A stretch of 64,000 bases of DNA from an uncultured Bacteroides sp. (GTDB taxonomy: Bacteria; Bacteroidota; Bacteroidia; Bacteroidales; Bacteroidaceae). A program made the position numbers and the translations under genes. Positions 1-8,770 of this stretch are shown here, piece after piece. The DNA lies in the NCBI RefSeq assembly GCF_958445495.1, contig NZ_CAUCSQ010000003.1:86485-150484 (forward strand), given 5' to 3'. The notes beneath the pieces are model-generated. The model worked only from the letters and a program-made list of their open reading frames with translations. It ran no database searches and was not told where the DNA came from. Position 1 is the first letter of the stretch. Each line of letters opens with the position of its first letter.

Positions 1-1763
1 ATGACCTGCATCGCCTTGTTTTTTTTCATCATAAATGTCATGTTCGTGCGCAGGATACGGAACGCTTCGGACACCACATCGTCGCCCTGTTCATGTACCA
101 CCAGGGTTTCCTTCTTCCCTTGACGACGTCTCGACTTTTCCCGGTCTAATGGAATTTCTCCCAAAAAGGGCACGTTTAAGACTTTCTCGACATCTTTACG
201 ACTATGTACCCGTGTATCCACGAAGAGAATCATCAGGAAAGCGATACCCGGCAAAGCAATACCTATAAGCACACCCATCAGCAGGATACGGTTGCGGTTG
301 GGGGAAATGGGGGCTTTGCTACCTTCCGCACTATCAATGACACGCGCATTATTGTCAGCCATTGCCTGTGAAAGGGCGTTTTCTTCCCGCCTGTTGAGAA
401 GGAAGAGGTAAAGAGCTTCTTTTATTTTCTGCTGACGCTCGATGGAAAGCATCTGCCGTTGTTTGGCAGGAATAGAAGCAACCTGGCTCTGCGCCAATTT
501 CTCCCGCTGCTGCGCATCATTGCGTTTCACATTAATACTCACAATCATATTGTCCACAGCCCGAATGATACTCTGCTTCATGGCCCGGAGCGAGTTGTTC
601 AGCTCTTCCACTACCGGATTGCTATCACTGCTGTCGTCTACCAACCGGTCACGTTTTAATTTGGCTGTATTATAAAGCGTAATCTGGCTTTCGATGTTCA
701 TGTCGCTGATGCCTGTATTGGCAGGTATCAGGTCAGTTTCTTTCTTCGGGTCGGTCAAATAGTTCCTGATATATTCCGCCAGCCGGAGTTGTGTCTCTAA
801 TTCCAAAGCATCCGTACTGTATTTCTGCGTCTCGCTCATATACATGTTGGCGGAAGAGGATATATCCACCACCTGGTTTTCACGTTTGAAAGACTCCAGG
901 TTAGACTCGACATCACCCAGTTCCTGCCCGATAATAATCAGACGCTCATTAATAAAATTAGCGGTATTCACTGCTACTTGGTTCTTATCCTTGACGGCTT
1001 CTTCATTATACACGGTGATAAGCATATTGAGCATATCTTCGGCACGTGCCGCAGAAAAGTCCTTTAACGATAAAGTCAGTATGGAGGATTCCTCTTCTTC
1101 CTGGCGGATACCTAAGCTACCCTGATAATAGGCGGTCGTTGCATCCAAAGGATTCTTTCGCACTCTTATCTTCACCCCGTTCCAGGCTTTGCTGTAAAAA
1201 TTGGTCGGAGTAATGACGATGCGTCCTCCCCGCAAAGCGACGGTGTCATTCAGACTGACCGTATATTCCTCTTTTTCTTCTTTCCGGGTGAAATCGGAGA
1301 GCACTACCGTATGTTCGTCTTTCGGCATCACGGTGAAAGCAAATTGTTGTTCCGGCATGGCATCCGGAAAACTGACTGTCACAGGCGACTGTGTGTAAAG
1401 TTCATACGCACGAAGCCCTTCCTTTTTGGAATAGCTTATATCCGCACGGACCCGTTGCACGACTTCCCGCATCAGCTTCTTGGAACGGAACTGTAAAATT
1501 TCATTTGCCACATTCACCTTGTTGATGAAATTGTCATAACGGTCTAGCCCCGCAGAGGATGTCTTGTTCGAGGGGTCTTTGATTATCACAGTCGCCGAAC
1601 GGAAGAAAACCAAAGGCGCACCCGCGTATTTGTACCAAGCTATCCCCCCGCATATCAGTACGGACAGCAGAAACCACTTCCACTTGGAAGCCATATATAC
1701 GAGCAAGTCTACCAGATTAAGGCTTTGCCCGTCTTTGTTTACAGAAGAATTGTTTGTCTGCAT
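1..1763 (-). CDS. Wzc-like polysaccharide chain-length/tyrosine kinase protein (partial, C-terminus off window)
   Basis: Inner-membrane co-polymerase expected to control CPS chain length and, through its C-terminal kinase, drive export with Wza. About 587 codons are visible from ATG (MQTNNSSVNKDG) at 1763; the frame is open to the window edge. One membrane segment lies near residues 30-45 and a second near 493-516, bracketing a long periplasmic Wzz/GNVR region rich in coiled coil. After the second segment come VDTRVHSRKDVEKVLNVPFL and, near residue 568, EAFRILRTN, the conserved lead-in to the BY-kinase domain. The kinase Walker motifs and Tyr-rich tail lie outside the window, so kinase activity is family inference. 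It starts 25 nt after the wza stop, the usual wza-wzc pairing. Confidence 0.93.
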   Translation of the reverse strand, partial: MQTNNSSVNKDGQSLNLVDLLVYMASKWKWFLLSVLICGGIAWYKYAGAPLVFFRSATVIIKDPSNKTSSAGLDRYDNFINKVNVANEILQFRSKKLMREVVQRVRADISYSKKEGLRAYELYTQSPVTVSFPDAMPEQQFAFTVMPKDEHTVVLSDFTRKEEKEEYTVSLNDTVALRGGRIVITPTNFYSKAWNGVKIRVRKNPLDATTAYYQGSLGIRQEEEESSILTLSLKDFSAARAEDMLNMLITVYNEEAVKDKNQVAVNTANFINERLIIIGQELGDVESNLESFKRENQVVDISSSANMYMSETQKYSTDALELETQLRLAEYIRNYLTDPKKETDLIPANTGISDMNIESQITLYNTAKLKRDRLVDDSSDSNPVVEELNNSLRAMKQSIIRAVDNMIVSINVKRNDAQQREKLAQSQVASIPAKQRQMLSIERQQKIKEALYLFLLNRREENALSQAMADNNARVIDSAEGSKAPISPNRNRILLMGVLIGIALPGIAFLMILFVDTRVHSRKDVEKVLNVPFLGEIPLDREKSRRRQGKKETLVVHEQGDDVVSEAFRILRTNMTFMMKKNKAMQV

Positions 1764-1788
1764 TTTATTCCAATCAAAATATAACTCG

Positions 1789-2580
1789 TTATTTTGTCGC
1801 CCAGATTATAGAACAGATGGCTGTAACGACAGAAAGCAGAGTGGTACCGATTTGCCACCCGCGGTCTTCGGAATCTTTCTTCCGGTATTTCGGTTCGACA
1901 TACACGATGTCATTCTGCTGCAAGTAAAAACAGGGAGATTCGAAGAGGTCTGTGCTCCGCAGGTCGTGCATGAACATCTGCCGCTCGCCTCCCGATTCCC
2001 GGATGACGGCCACCCGGTCAATCCTGGCTTTGGCAGTAAGGTCGCCGGCATTGGCTATGGCCTCCAGTAAAGTCACCCGGTCACCGTTCACATTAAACGT
2101 GCCGTTTCGCCCTACAGCTCCCAGCACGGTGTACTTGAAGTTGAGAAATTCGATGGATACCAACGGATCTTTGATATAGTTGCCTTCTTTTATCCGGTTT
2201 TCTATCAGGGTCTTTACCTGACTGACTTTCATGCCTTCCACATAGAGTTTTCCGAGAATGGGAAAGTCGATATTGCCGTCCGCATCTACCCGGTAACCTT
2301 TTTCCCGGCTTTCCGATATATCGGACGACTTCACATTGCCCCCTGCATCTACCCGGAAATTCCCGCCTTGGATATTGAAAGGAATGGCAAGCTCCTGATT
2401 CTTGCAGGTCACGCTAATCCCCAGACGGTCATCACTATGGACTACTGCCTCATGTTTGGTATCGAACGGATATTTTTCTCCCATCTGCATGTCTGAAAGG
2501 TAGACGAAGTTCTTGCGTGAGGCGCAAGAGGAAAACAGACATACGGCAAGTAAGCTTAGTAATACGAATTGTTTATTCAT
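1789..2580 (-). CDS. Wza-like polysaccharide export lipoprotein
   Basis: Outer-membrane export channel component for the capsule. The N-terminus is a lipoprotein signal peptide with lipobox FSSC, Cys19 as the modified residue. A polysaccharide-export (Poly_export) domain follows (YRVDADGNIDFPILGKLYVE), then an SLBB-type beta-grasp region (TVLGAVGRNGTFNVNGDRVT). The last ~18 residues form a hydrophobic helix (LLSVVTAICSIIWATK), as in Bacteroides Wza homologues. At 263 aa it is shorter than E. coli Wza (~380 aa) but usual for Bacteroidetes. Its start overlaps the end of the HprK-like gene by 8 bp, so translation is probably coupled. Confidence 0.93.
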   Translation of the reverse strand: MNKQFVLLSLLAVCLFSSCASRKNFVYLSDMQMGEKYPFDTKHEAVVHSDDRLGISVTCKNQELAIPFNIQGGNFRVDAGGNVKSSDISESREKGYRVDADGNIDFPILGKLYVEGMKVSQVKTLIENRIKEGNYIKDPLVSIEFLNFKYTVLGAVGRNGTFNVNGDRVTLLEAIANAGDLTAKARIDRVAVIRESGGERQMFMHDLRSTDLFESPCFYLQQNDIVYVEPKYRKKDSEDRGWQIGTTLLSVVTAICSIIWATK

Positions 2581-3481
2581 TTTTTATGTAGTGTTGATTA
2601 ATCCGGTTTATCTCTTCCCTGCACAAAATTGCAGCCTGCCTGTCGGGAAGGCATTCCAACGTCCCCACAGGGAACAGACCGGCAAGATGTACCAATGTAT
2701 CGCAAAGTTCTCTATACTGGTCGTTATTTTTATGTATCACCGAACAGCCGGGAAGTATCGTAATAAAGGCATCTACCTCTTTTTGCCAGGTGAAACGGTT
2801 TTCTACAGCTTGATAGAGCCGCACGATTCCGCCTATCGGGAAACAGAGGTTCTTGTAGCACCGGGTCTTTCCGCTCCAAGGAGTCCCATAGACCACCGCC
2901 TTACCGTTTACAATACGAATTACGGGATTGTCGTCGTTCAGTAACTCACAACCGGGAAAGCATTCTTGCCATAGGGCCGCATGGGTACTTTTACCCGTAC
3001 CGCTCTTACCCATGAAAAGGTAGGCCATATTGTCCAATGCCACTGCAGCGGCATGGACGGACACTCCACCGTGATAGATTATGGCCTGTGAAAAAACGAT
3101 GCGTAACATGGAAGACAGGATTTCACCCGCATACGGGTCATCCCAGTAAATGCCGGCTTTGGCAAAAGTAAAATAAGGGTCGGTGTGCAAGTAATGTATC
3201 GCCCCGTCGGCTGTAAACCGAATTTCTATCCGGTAACCGGTAGGCGTTTTCAACAACCGCGTGTATCCCATATCGTTCATGGACTCTTCTATCAGGACAG
3301 CCTCTTCCCGGAAAGTGTCCGCAACGGAAGTCTCCACGAAATAGAACAATACGTCTGCACGGCAGTTGCTATCGTGACGGAACGGACGGAAAGAGGGTAA
3401 CAGACGTTCCATATCCTGTTCTCCCGCCAGACAGACATCAAAGAGGAAACCCGCTACCCGGAAATAATGTTCTTTTAGCAT
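2573..3481 (-). CDS. HprK-related serine kinase-like protein
   Basis: A 302-aa protein with a clear P-loop GKSGTGKST (residues 158-166), preceded by HGGVSVHAAAV and followed by LLNDDNPV (Asp183-Asp184). This is the layout of the HPr kinase/PEPCK-like fold. Classical HprK acts on HPr, but no HPr, phosphotransferase gene or HprK N-terminal domain is present. It instead resembles the HprK-related kinases of the PqqD/nucleotidyltransferase systems found in exopolysaccharide and peptide-modification loci. It overlaps the nucleotidyltransferase gene upstream by 44 bp and wza downstream by 8 bp, so it belongs to the CPS operon. Fold confidence is high; the substrate is unknown. Confidence 0.85.
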   Translation of the reverse strand: MLKEHYFRVAGFLFDVCLAGEQDMERLLPSFRPFRHDSNCRADVLFYFVETSVADTFREEAVLIEESMNDMGYTRLLKTPTGYRIEIRFTADGAIHYLHTDPYFTFAKAGIYWDDPYAGEILSSMLRIVFSQAIIYHGGVSVHAAAVALDNMAYLFMGKSGTGKSTHAALWQECFPGCELLNDDNPVIRIVNGKAVVYGTPWSGKTRCYKNLCFPIGGIVRLYQAVENRFTWQKEVDAFITILPGCSVIHKNNDQYRELCDTLVHLAGLFPVGTLECLPDRQAAILCREEINRINQHYIKNE

Positions 3482-4577
3482 TAGCTTGTCCTATCGATAG
3501 ATTTATAAATGTCCAGAATGCTTCTTTCGGGGCGTAGCCGTATGAGAAACAGGCATTACTCAGAAATGAGCGCGAGGTATGCAATTTGCGTTTCCACATG
3601 CTTTGAGACAGATTGCTCCGCCCGGCTGCATATTGCCCGAAATTGCCGCCACGCAGGATAATATCAAGTAAAGGCCGGGAAGGCAGATGTTCTTCTTCAT
3701 ACGGCAGGGAAGCAGGAGGAAGCCCTAAATAATCCTGCAGAAACGAATGAAGCAGGCGACTCCACTTTCCGATGCCGGTTTTATGATAAAGGGTTTTCAC
3801 TTCAAGCGGGTTGACGGTGTCACGGAAACTATAACAGGCACGTGCCATGTCGCACAGTTGGCGTAAGCCGATTCCCCATCCGAAAGCATGTTTCATGATA
3901 TGAGTGTTCAGCAGCAACAGATTCAGCAACGGAGAAGGTACTGTAATTTCCGTTCCGTCGGGTAACAGAGCTGTACGATATCCATGCACATGTTCCACTT
4001 TTTTCAAGCTGTCCTGGACGAAAGGGTTATTGATATCGAACAAACGGGGATGATGTTCTACTTGCACGCCGTTCCATTCGTAACAAGCACTGCCGTCGGC
4101 CTCATTTTTTATATGCCAACCGGATTTCCGCACCAGCGATGCGGCATATTGTCTCTCTTCTTTCTTCGGGAAATAGAGGTCTATGTCGCCGCATTCACGC
4201 AGCAGGGGATTCTCATACAAGGATGCCACGCCTTGCCCTTTTTGCAGGACAGGAGTCAGCCCGTTCTCCTCGAACATCCCGCAAAGCCGTGCCAATATGC
4301 CGTTCATCCTGCGGTTACTCCGTTCGATAGCATCTGCCCTGGCTACCCAACGCATCAACTGTGGTTCGGAGGGCAACAGCTTGTCCGGCAACAAACACAT
4401 TCCTTGATAGACAAGGCCCGTTACCGTTTGCCGCTGCGCCAGACGATAGACTTCCGCCCAACTTTCATCGGAAAGGGGAAAGTGAGAGAGGTTGTCCGGC
4501 TCTTTCTCCCATAATCCGGCTTTGAGCAAAATCAATAAAACGGCTTCTTCCTTATTTGTCACTTCTCCTGCCACCAT
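3438..4577 (-). CDS. Nucleotidyltransferase family protein (NTP_transf_5-like)
   Basis: A 379-aa protein of the uncharacterised nucleotidyltransferase family. The signature is LQKGQGVASLY (residues 111-121) followed by RECGDIDLYF, whose D131-x-D133 pair is the expected metal-binding motif. The N-terminal ~100 residues are helical; the C-terminal half contains LLNTHIMKHAFGWGIGLRQL, typical of the family. It lies 19 nt after pqqD-like and overlaps the HprK-like gene by 44 bp. Members co-occur with PqqD-like and HprK-like proteins in lasso-peptide-like and exopolysaccharide loci. The transferred nucleotide and acceptor are unknown. Confidence 0.85.
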   Translation of the reverse strand: MVAGEVTNKEEAVLLILLKAGLWEKEPDNLSHFPLSDESWAEVYRLAQRQTVTGLVYQGMCLLPDKLLPSEPQLMRWVARADAIERSNRRMNGILARLCGMFEENGLTPVLQKGQGVASLYENPLLRECGDIDLYFPKKEERQYAASLVRKSGWHIKNEADGSACYEWNGVQVEHHPRLFDINNPFVQDSLKKVEHVHGYRTALLPDGTEITVPSPLLNLLLLNTHIMKHAFGWGIGLRQLCDMARACYSFRDTVNPLEVKTLYHKTGIGKWSRLLHSFLQDYLGLPPASLPYEEEHLPSRPLLDIILRGGNFGQYAAGRSNLSQSMWKRKLHTSRSFLSNACFSYGYAPKEAFWTFINLSIGQANAKRTLFPGSGFPL

Positions 4578-4596
4578 ATCAGCCCGGTTGTATCTT

Positions 4597-4881
4597 TTAT
4601 TTTATCAGTCCGAATTTTTTCCATTCTTCCAATTGTCTTTCTATATCTCTCAGAGCTGTGTCTTTGTCTGTGTCATATTCACCGCACAGCCAGTCTGCCA
4701 GTTCCTCTGAGGCGTACTTCCCTTCGTTTATCCGTTGCCACAACCGTGCAGCGGTCTCGTTAAGGCTGAAGACATCGGTCATATTCACATTTTCATTGCA
4801 AACTTCAACAATCATATACTTGTTGCCAATCTTTCTCAATTGTAAGCCTAGTTTGGGTTCTATCGCTTTTTTCACTGTCAT
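4597..4881 (-). CDS. PqqD family protein
   Basis: A 94-aa PqqD-like winged-helix protein. Visible landmarks are MIVEVCNENVNMTDVFSLNE, ETAARLWQRINEGK and the C-terminal helix VERQLEEWKKFGLI-type stretch (here IERQLEEWKKFGLI). PqqD domains usually bind the leader of a ribosomal peptide and present it to a modifying enzyme. No radical-SAM enzyme, asparagine synthetase, B2 protease or precursor peptide is visible nearby, so the partner is unknown. It sits 17 nt after the priming sugar transferase and 19 nt before the nucleotidyltransferase. Confidence 0.87.
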   Translation of the reverse strand: MTVKKAIEPKLGLQLRKIGNKYMIVEVCNENVNMTDVFSLNETAARLWQRINEGKYASEELADWLCGEYDTDKDTALRDIERQLEEWKKFGLIK

Positions 4882-4898
4882 AACCGTCTATTTTTCCG

Positions 4899-5564
4899 TT
4901 AGAATTTCTTTCCTGTGAGTATTGAAAAAGCTGTCAGGAAAATTATTTTCGTATCCAACCACAAGGAACGTGAAGCGAGGTAGTCTAAATCCATCCTGAG
5001 CCTTTGCAACATTTTTTCCATCGTATCCGTATAGCCGTTATAGAGCGTGGCCGGCGAAAACAGTCCGGGTCTCAACTGGTACAAAAGTTGGTAATCCGGA
5101 TTGATGGCTATAATCTGTTTGACAAAGAAGCTGCGTTCCGGGCGTGGTCCCACAAAGCTCATCTCTCCTTTAAGTACATTTAAAAGTTGCGGCAGCTCGT
5201 CCAAATGATGTTCACGCAAGAAACGTCCCACGCGGGTCAGCCGTTTGTCGCCTTGCCGGCAGAGTGCCGGCTTGCCGTCCGCTTCCGCTGTCATCGTCAT
5301 GGAACGGAACTTATACAATGTGAAAATCTTTCCCCGGTAACCGACCCGCTCCTGCTTGAAGATGGCTGGCCCACGATCTTCGCTTTTGATTGCCATATAG
5401 ATAATCAAAAATACAGGTGAAAAAACAATTAACCCGAGTACACTTCCTATGATATCAAGGCATCGCTTGACATGACAAGTGGCAGGTGACATGGCGTCTT
5501 CATAATAGTTCCGTTCCTTTGCCGCATTTTTTGCCGATTTTGCAATTACTTCTGTTCTTTCCAT
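4899..5564 (-). CDS. Priming sugar transferase (WcaJ/PglC-like, undecaprenyl-phosphate)
   Basis: Bacterial sugar transferase of 221 aa that should start the CPS repeat unit by moving a sugar phosphate onto undecaprenyl phosphate at the inner membrane. A single hydrophobic re-entrant helix (residues ~35-60, CLDIIGSVLGLIVFSPVF) is followed by the family core: FKQERVGYRGKIFTLYKFRS, HHLDELPQLLNVLKGEMSF and VGPRP. It lacks the multi-membrane N-terminal region of WcaJ, so it is the short PglC-like form. Its start overlaps the preceding glycosyltransferase by 19 bp. Sugar specificity cannot be read from sequence. Confidence 0.93.
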   Translation of the reverse strand: MERTEVIAKSAKNAAKERNYYEDAMSPATCHVKRCLDIIGSVLGLIVFSPVFLIIYMAIKSEDRGPAIFKQERVGYRGKIFTLYKFRSMTMTAEADGKPALCRQGDKRLTRVGRFLREHHLDELPQLLNVLKGEMSFVGPRPERSFFVKQIIAINPDYQLLYQLRPGLFSPATLYNGYTDTMEKMLQRLRMDLDYLASRSLWLDTKIIFLTAFSILTGKKF

Positions 5565-6667
5565 AATTCATTATATATTTCCAACAAGTTTCCTATCATT
5601 TTCTCTTTGGTGAAGACATCGCGATAGCGTTGCTCCGCATGTACGGAATACTTTCTGTAATCTTCTTCTTTTCCCGCTATCGCCATGACGGCATCTGCCA
5701 GTTCCTTACCGTTCTCCGGAGCCACATTAAGTCCTGAATAGCCGTGAGCATTCACCCATGATACTCCCGAGTGGGGAATATTAGTGGCGACCACCGGTTT
5801 CCCGCAAGACATGGCTTCTATCTGTACTATTCCGAAAGCTTCCGTTTTTTGTACGCTGCTCAGGCAGAAGACTTTGCAAGCGCCATAATAAGCCGGAAGT
5901 TCTTCATCGGAAATCCGTCCGAGCAGCTTCACTTTTTCCTGTACTCCCAGTGTTTCTATTTCCGAGTTCAGTTCATCTTCCAAAGCGCCTGTGCCTCCTA
6001 TCAGTATGACATAATCGTCACTCAAATACCGAGCGGCTTCTACAAGGAACTTATATCCTTTGTAAGCGACAAGGCGTCCCAGAGAAAAAACGATTTTCTT
6101 ACCCGGATACCGGTTCCTGATATTTTCCACATCTTTCATACGCGGGCGCACCGGCTCCACACCGATAGGCAAACAACATGTTTTATGCTGCACGTGTTTC
6201 AAAAAGGGGGATTCCGCCAGATAAACCGGGGTTGTCCCGATAATCCGTTCAGCGCGTCGCAGTAACCAGTCCTGTAAAGGCTGGTAAAGGCGCAACAACA
6301 TTTTCTGCTTTTGGATATCGCTGTGCCAATGCAGAATGACTTTTCCTTTATATCCCGAACAGAACAGGGCCAGGCAAGCCATCGGGTCGGGATGGTGTAT
6401 GTGGATGATATCATAATTCCGGCATATTTTTTTCAGCGCGAAAATCATAGCCGGCGAAATCATCGTCGCCGCAACTTCCGACCACGAGGTGCAATACTTC
6501 AATCGGGCATGTTCATTGATGGAAACGGTATGACCGCTTCCTTTGCTTGCGGCACAGAGCATGTCACAGTCTATCCCCTGTTCAGACAGTCCGAGCATCA
6601 AGTCATACATCACCTTCTCTACACCGCCTTTGACTGGATAAAATTTTCCTAATTGCAATACTTTCAA
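5546..6667 (-). CDS. Glycosyltransferase family 4 (GT-B)
   Basis: Cytoplasmic retaining glycosyltransferase of 373 aa. N-terminal acceptor domain starts MKVLQLGKFYPVKGGVEKVM (glycine-rich loop). The C-terminal GT1-type domain carries the E-x7-E motif at residues 276-284 (EAFGIVQIE). It is the first gene of the more GC-rich 3' block of the locus, preceded by a 206-bp non-coding stretch. It overlaps the priming transferase by 19 bp and may add the second sugar. The specific linkage is unknown. Confidence 0.92.
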   Translation of the reverse strand: MKVLQLGKFYPVKGGVEKVMYDLMLGLSEQGIDCDMLCAASKGSGHTVSINEHARLKYCTSWSEVAATMISPAMIFALKKICRNYDIIHIHHPDPMACLALFCSGYKGKVILHWHSDIQKQKMLLRLYQPLQDWLLRRAERIIGTTPVYLAESPFLKHVQHKTCCLPIGVEPVRPRMKDVENIRNRYPGKKIVFSLGRLVAYKGYKFLVEAARYLSDDYVILIGGTGALEDELNSEIETLGVQEKVKLLGRISDEELPAYYGACKVFCLSSVQKTEAFGIVQIEAMSCGKPVVATNIPHSGVSWVNAHGYSGLNVAPENGKELADAVMAIAGKEEDYRKYSVHAEQRYRDVFTKEKMIGNLLEIYNELWKEQK

Positions 6668-6873
6668 AAGTTTCTTTTTAAGATTTTAAAATAAAGGAGA
6701 GGAAGGATGTAAATGGGGACGCTTTCCGTCAGTATCCGATGTTGCCACAGTACCGACTCATGTCAACGGCAACACAGATAAATGCCTACCCCATATGTGC
6801 TTACCTTCTATCTGTTTTATATGTAGGTTTATTCCCGATGGTCTGCTATTGGACCCCTAGTATGAATACATAA

Positions 6874-7962
6874 CTAATGCTTGCAAGACCTGTTTTGTAA
6901 TTCGATAATGGTTGCCGACAATATTCGGGCACTTCGATTCCAATCAAACTCTTTGCATCTGGCACGACCTTTTATACGCAATTTGTTTTGCAGTTCCTTG
7001 TCATTTATAATCAAAGAAATTTTTTTTGCAATATCCTTCTCGTCTAATGGATTTGCATATAAAGCTGCATCACCGCACACTTCTCTTATAGAAGGAATGT
7101 CCGATACAACAACAGGAACCCCGATAGACATGGCTTCGAGAGGAGGAATACCGAAACCTTCATACAATGAAGGGTACACAAAACACGATGTGTTCTTGTA
7201 ATATTGTTTCAATTCGGTATCAGTGACTCTTCCAAGCCATTTTATTCTTTCAGACGATATATTTGCGCTTAGTTCCTCGACAGAGGTTGAATAGATACGG
7301 TTTTGTCCCCCTATTATATACAGTTTCATATCGGTGTCCTTCAATATGGAAAAGGCTTTCAGCAATGTCTCAAAATTTTTCCTTGGGTCAATGGAAGAAA
7401 CAGCTAATATGTATTTTTCTCCTTTTGCCGAATTTTCATGGCTTGTATCCAGTTGCGTAAATGAAGATGATACAGCATTGTATATTACGGCTATCTTATC
7501 TTTTTCAACATGTAGTAAACGTATTATCTCATTCTTTGAAAATTCACTTACTGTTAAAACTTTTAATGATGTCGCGACGCTCAAAGGAGTCAATGTTTTA
7601 TACAGAAATATGTACGAAACCGAATACCATTTCGGATTTATCATAAATCCAAGGTCATGTATAGTCATTATCTTACTTTTGATTGCGATGGGACCAATTC
7701 CCGTAAAATTAACAAGAAGGTTCTTTCCCTGTGTCATAAAAAAGAAAAAAGGCAGGAATAATTGTTCCCAGACATGTGATTTTCCCCATCCGCAACGCTT
7801 TATGGAAAATTCCGTGGTATCATAGCAGTTTTTTATATCACCGTACGGGCAAAGCAATACGAATACGATTCCTGATTTGCGGAGGGCTTTGCACAGTTCG
7901 TAGGCAAAACGGTTGACCCCAGTCTGTTCCTGCAGCAAAAATCGTCCGTTAATGTAAATCAT
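6874..7962 (-). CDS. Glycosyltransferase family 4 (GT-B)
   Basis: A 362-aa GT4 enzyme. An upstream in-frame ATG at 8052 exists, but the start is placed at 7962: this ATG begins MIYINGRFLLQEQTGVNRFA, the usual family N-terminus, and forms an ATGA overlap with the stop of the GT32 gene, a typical coupled start. The C-terminal domain has SLYEGFGIPPLEAMSIGVP with the E-x7-E motif (second Glu ~276). It is last in the AT-rich block and is followed by a 206-bp gap before the next glycosyltransferase. Confidence 0.9.
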   Translation of the reverse strand: MIYINGRFLLQEQTGVNRFAYELCKALRKSGIVFVLLCPYGDIKNCYDTTEFSIKRCGWGKSHVWEQLFLPFFFFMTQGKNLLVNFTGIGPIAIKSKIMTIHDLGFMINPKWYSVSYIFLYKTLTPLSVATSLKVLTVSEFSKNEIIRLLHVEKDKIAVIYNAVSSSFTQLDTSHENSAKGEKYILAVSSIDPRKNFETLLKAFSILKDTDMKLYIIGGQNRIYSTSVEELSANISSERIKWLGRVTDTELKQYYKNTSCFVYPSLYEGFGIPPLEAMSIGVPVVVSDIPSIREVCGDAALYANPLDEKDIAKKISLIINDKELQNKLRIKGRARCKEFDWNRSARILSATIIELQNRSCKH

Positions 7963-8741
7963 ACTTTTTCTGACCGGATTTTTGATTTCACAAGAAAAAG
8001 GAAAAATTTCCAATAATGTTTTATTTTTACAGGCAACGGGAGTTTTATCCAACTATTTTCACAATAATGTATAGCGTATGAAGCCGGAGTTACTTCACGT
8101 CTGTTTCCTGCAAATATTTCAGAACGATATATCATCATCCTGTCTTTCAACTTTTGATCTATATCTTTGTACCTAAAACCATAATTTTCCGCAATCCGGG
8201 CATATATTTGTGGAGCAATCACATCCAACCCCATACTACCATCCGGCTTGATAAAATGTTTGTCCTGATACCAATCCAATGCATGTTTGACAAATGGACA
8301 TCCCTTTTCCGCTCCCATGACAGCAGCCTGTAATTCGATACCCGAAATATATTTGTCCGTAATCCGTAATCCGTTTTCACCTATGTCATTCAAAGAATTG
8401 TCCCGTTCTATCATGAAAGGATGATATTCCACACAGGAGAAAAAAGAATGATGCAGGAAATCATCGAAACGTTTCAAGACTTTTACGTCCGAATCCAAAT
8501 AGATGCCTCCTTCTTCATAAAGTGCATAAAGGCGGATATAGTCAGCGACAAATGCCCATTTCCGATGGGCAAAAGCCTCTTTTACATAAGGAACACTCTT
8601 TTCTATATCGAAATTCTGCGTGTTCCACAATTTCCATTCATAATCTGGCATAATTTCTTTCCAAGACTGCATACACATCTGAATCTTTTCAGGAAACGGG
8701 TCATTGCTCAACCAGCAGTAATGTATAATTTTCGGTATCAT
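7959..8741 (-). CDS. Glycosyltransferase family 32-like (DXD sugar-binding)
   Basis: A 260-aa GT-A enzyme of the OCH1/capsular polysaccharide synthesis type. The start MIPKIIHYCWLSNDPFP is diagnostic, and the metal/nucleotide-sugar site is GGIYLDSDV (D83-S-D85), preceded by ADYIRLYALYEEGG. The family includes alpha-mannosyl- and galactosyltransferases, so the sugar is not assigned. Downstream coupling to the GT4 gene is by a 4-bp ATGA overlap; the Wzy gene upstream ends 29 nt earlier. Confidence 0.9.
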   Translation of the reverse strand: MIPKIIHYCWLSNDPFPEKIQMCMQSWKEIMPDYEWKLWNTQNFDIEKSVPYVKEAFAHRKWAFVADYIRLYALYEEGGIYLDSDVKVLKRFDDFLHHSFFSCVEYHPFMIERDNSLNDIGENGLRITDKYISGIELQAAVMGAEKGCPFVKHALDWYQDKHFIKPDGSMGLDVIAPQIYARIAENYGFRYKDIDQKLKDRMMIYRSEIFAGNRREVTPASYAIHYCENSWIKLPLPVKIKHYWKFFLFLVKSKIRSEKV

Positions 8742-8770
8742 AAAAATGAAATATCAATTAAAAACAGTGT

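Noticed and set aside
1564..2070. 168-aa plus-strand open frame
   Set aside because: It overlaps wza-like and the wzc-like start in antisense; no family resemblance or ribosome-binding site.
2573..3481. True HPr kinase/phosphorylase of carbon control
   Set aside because: There is no HPr or phosphotransferase gene in the locus, the HprK N-terminal domain is absent, and the neighbours fit the HprK-related capsule/peptide group.
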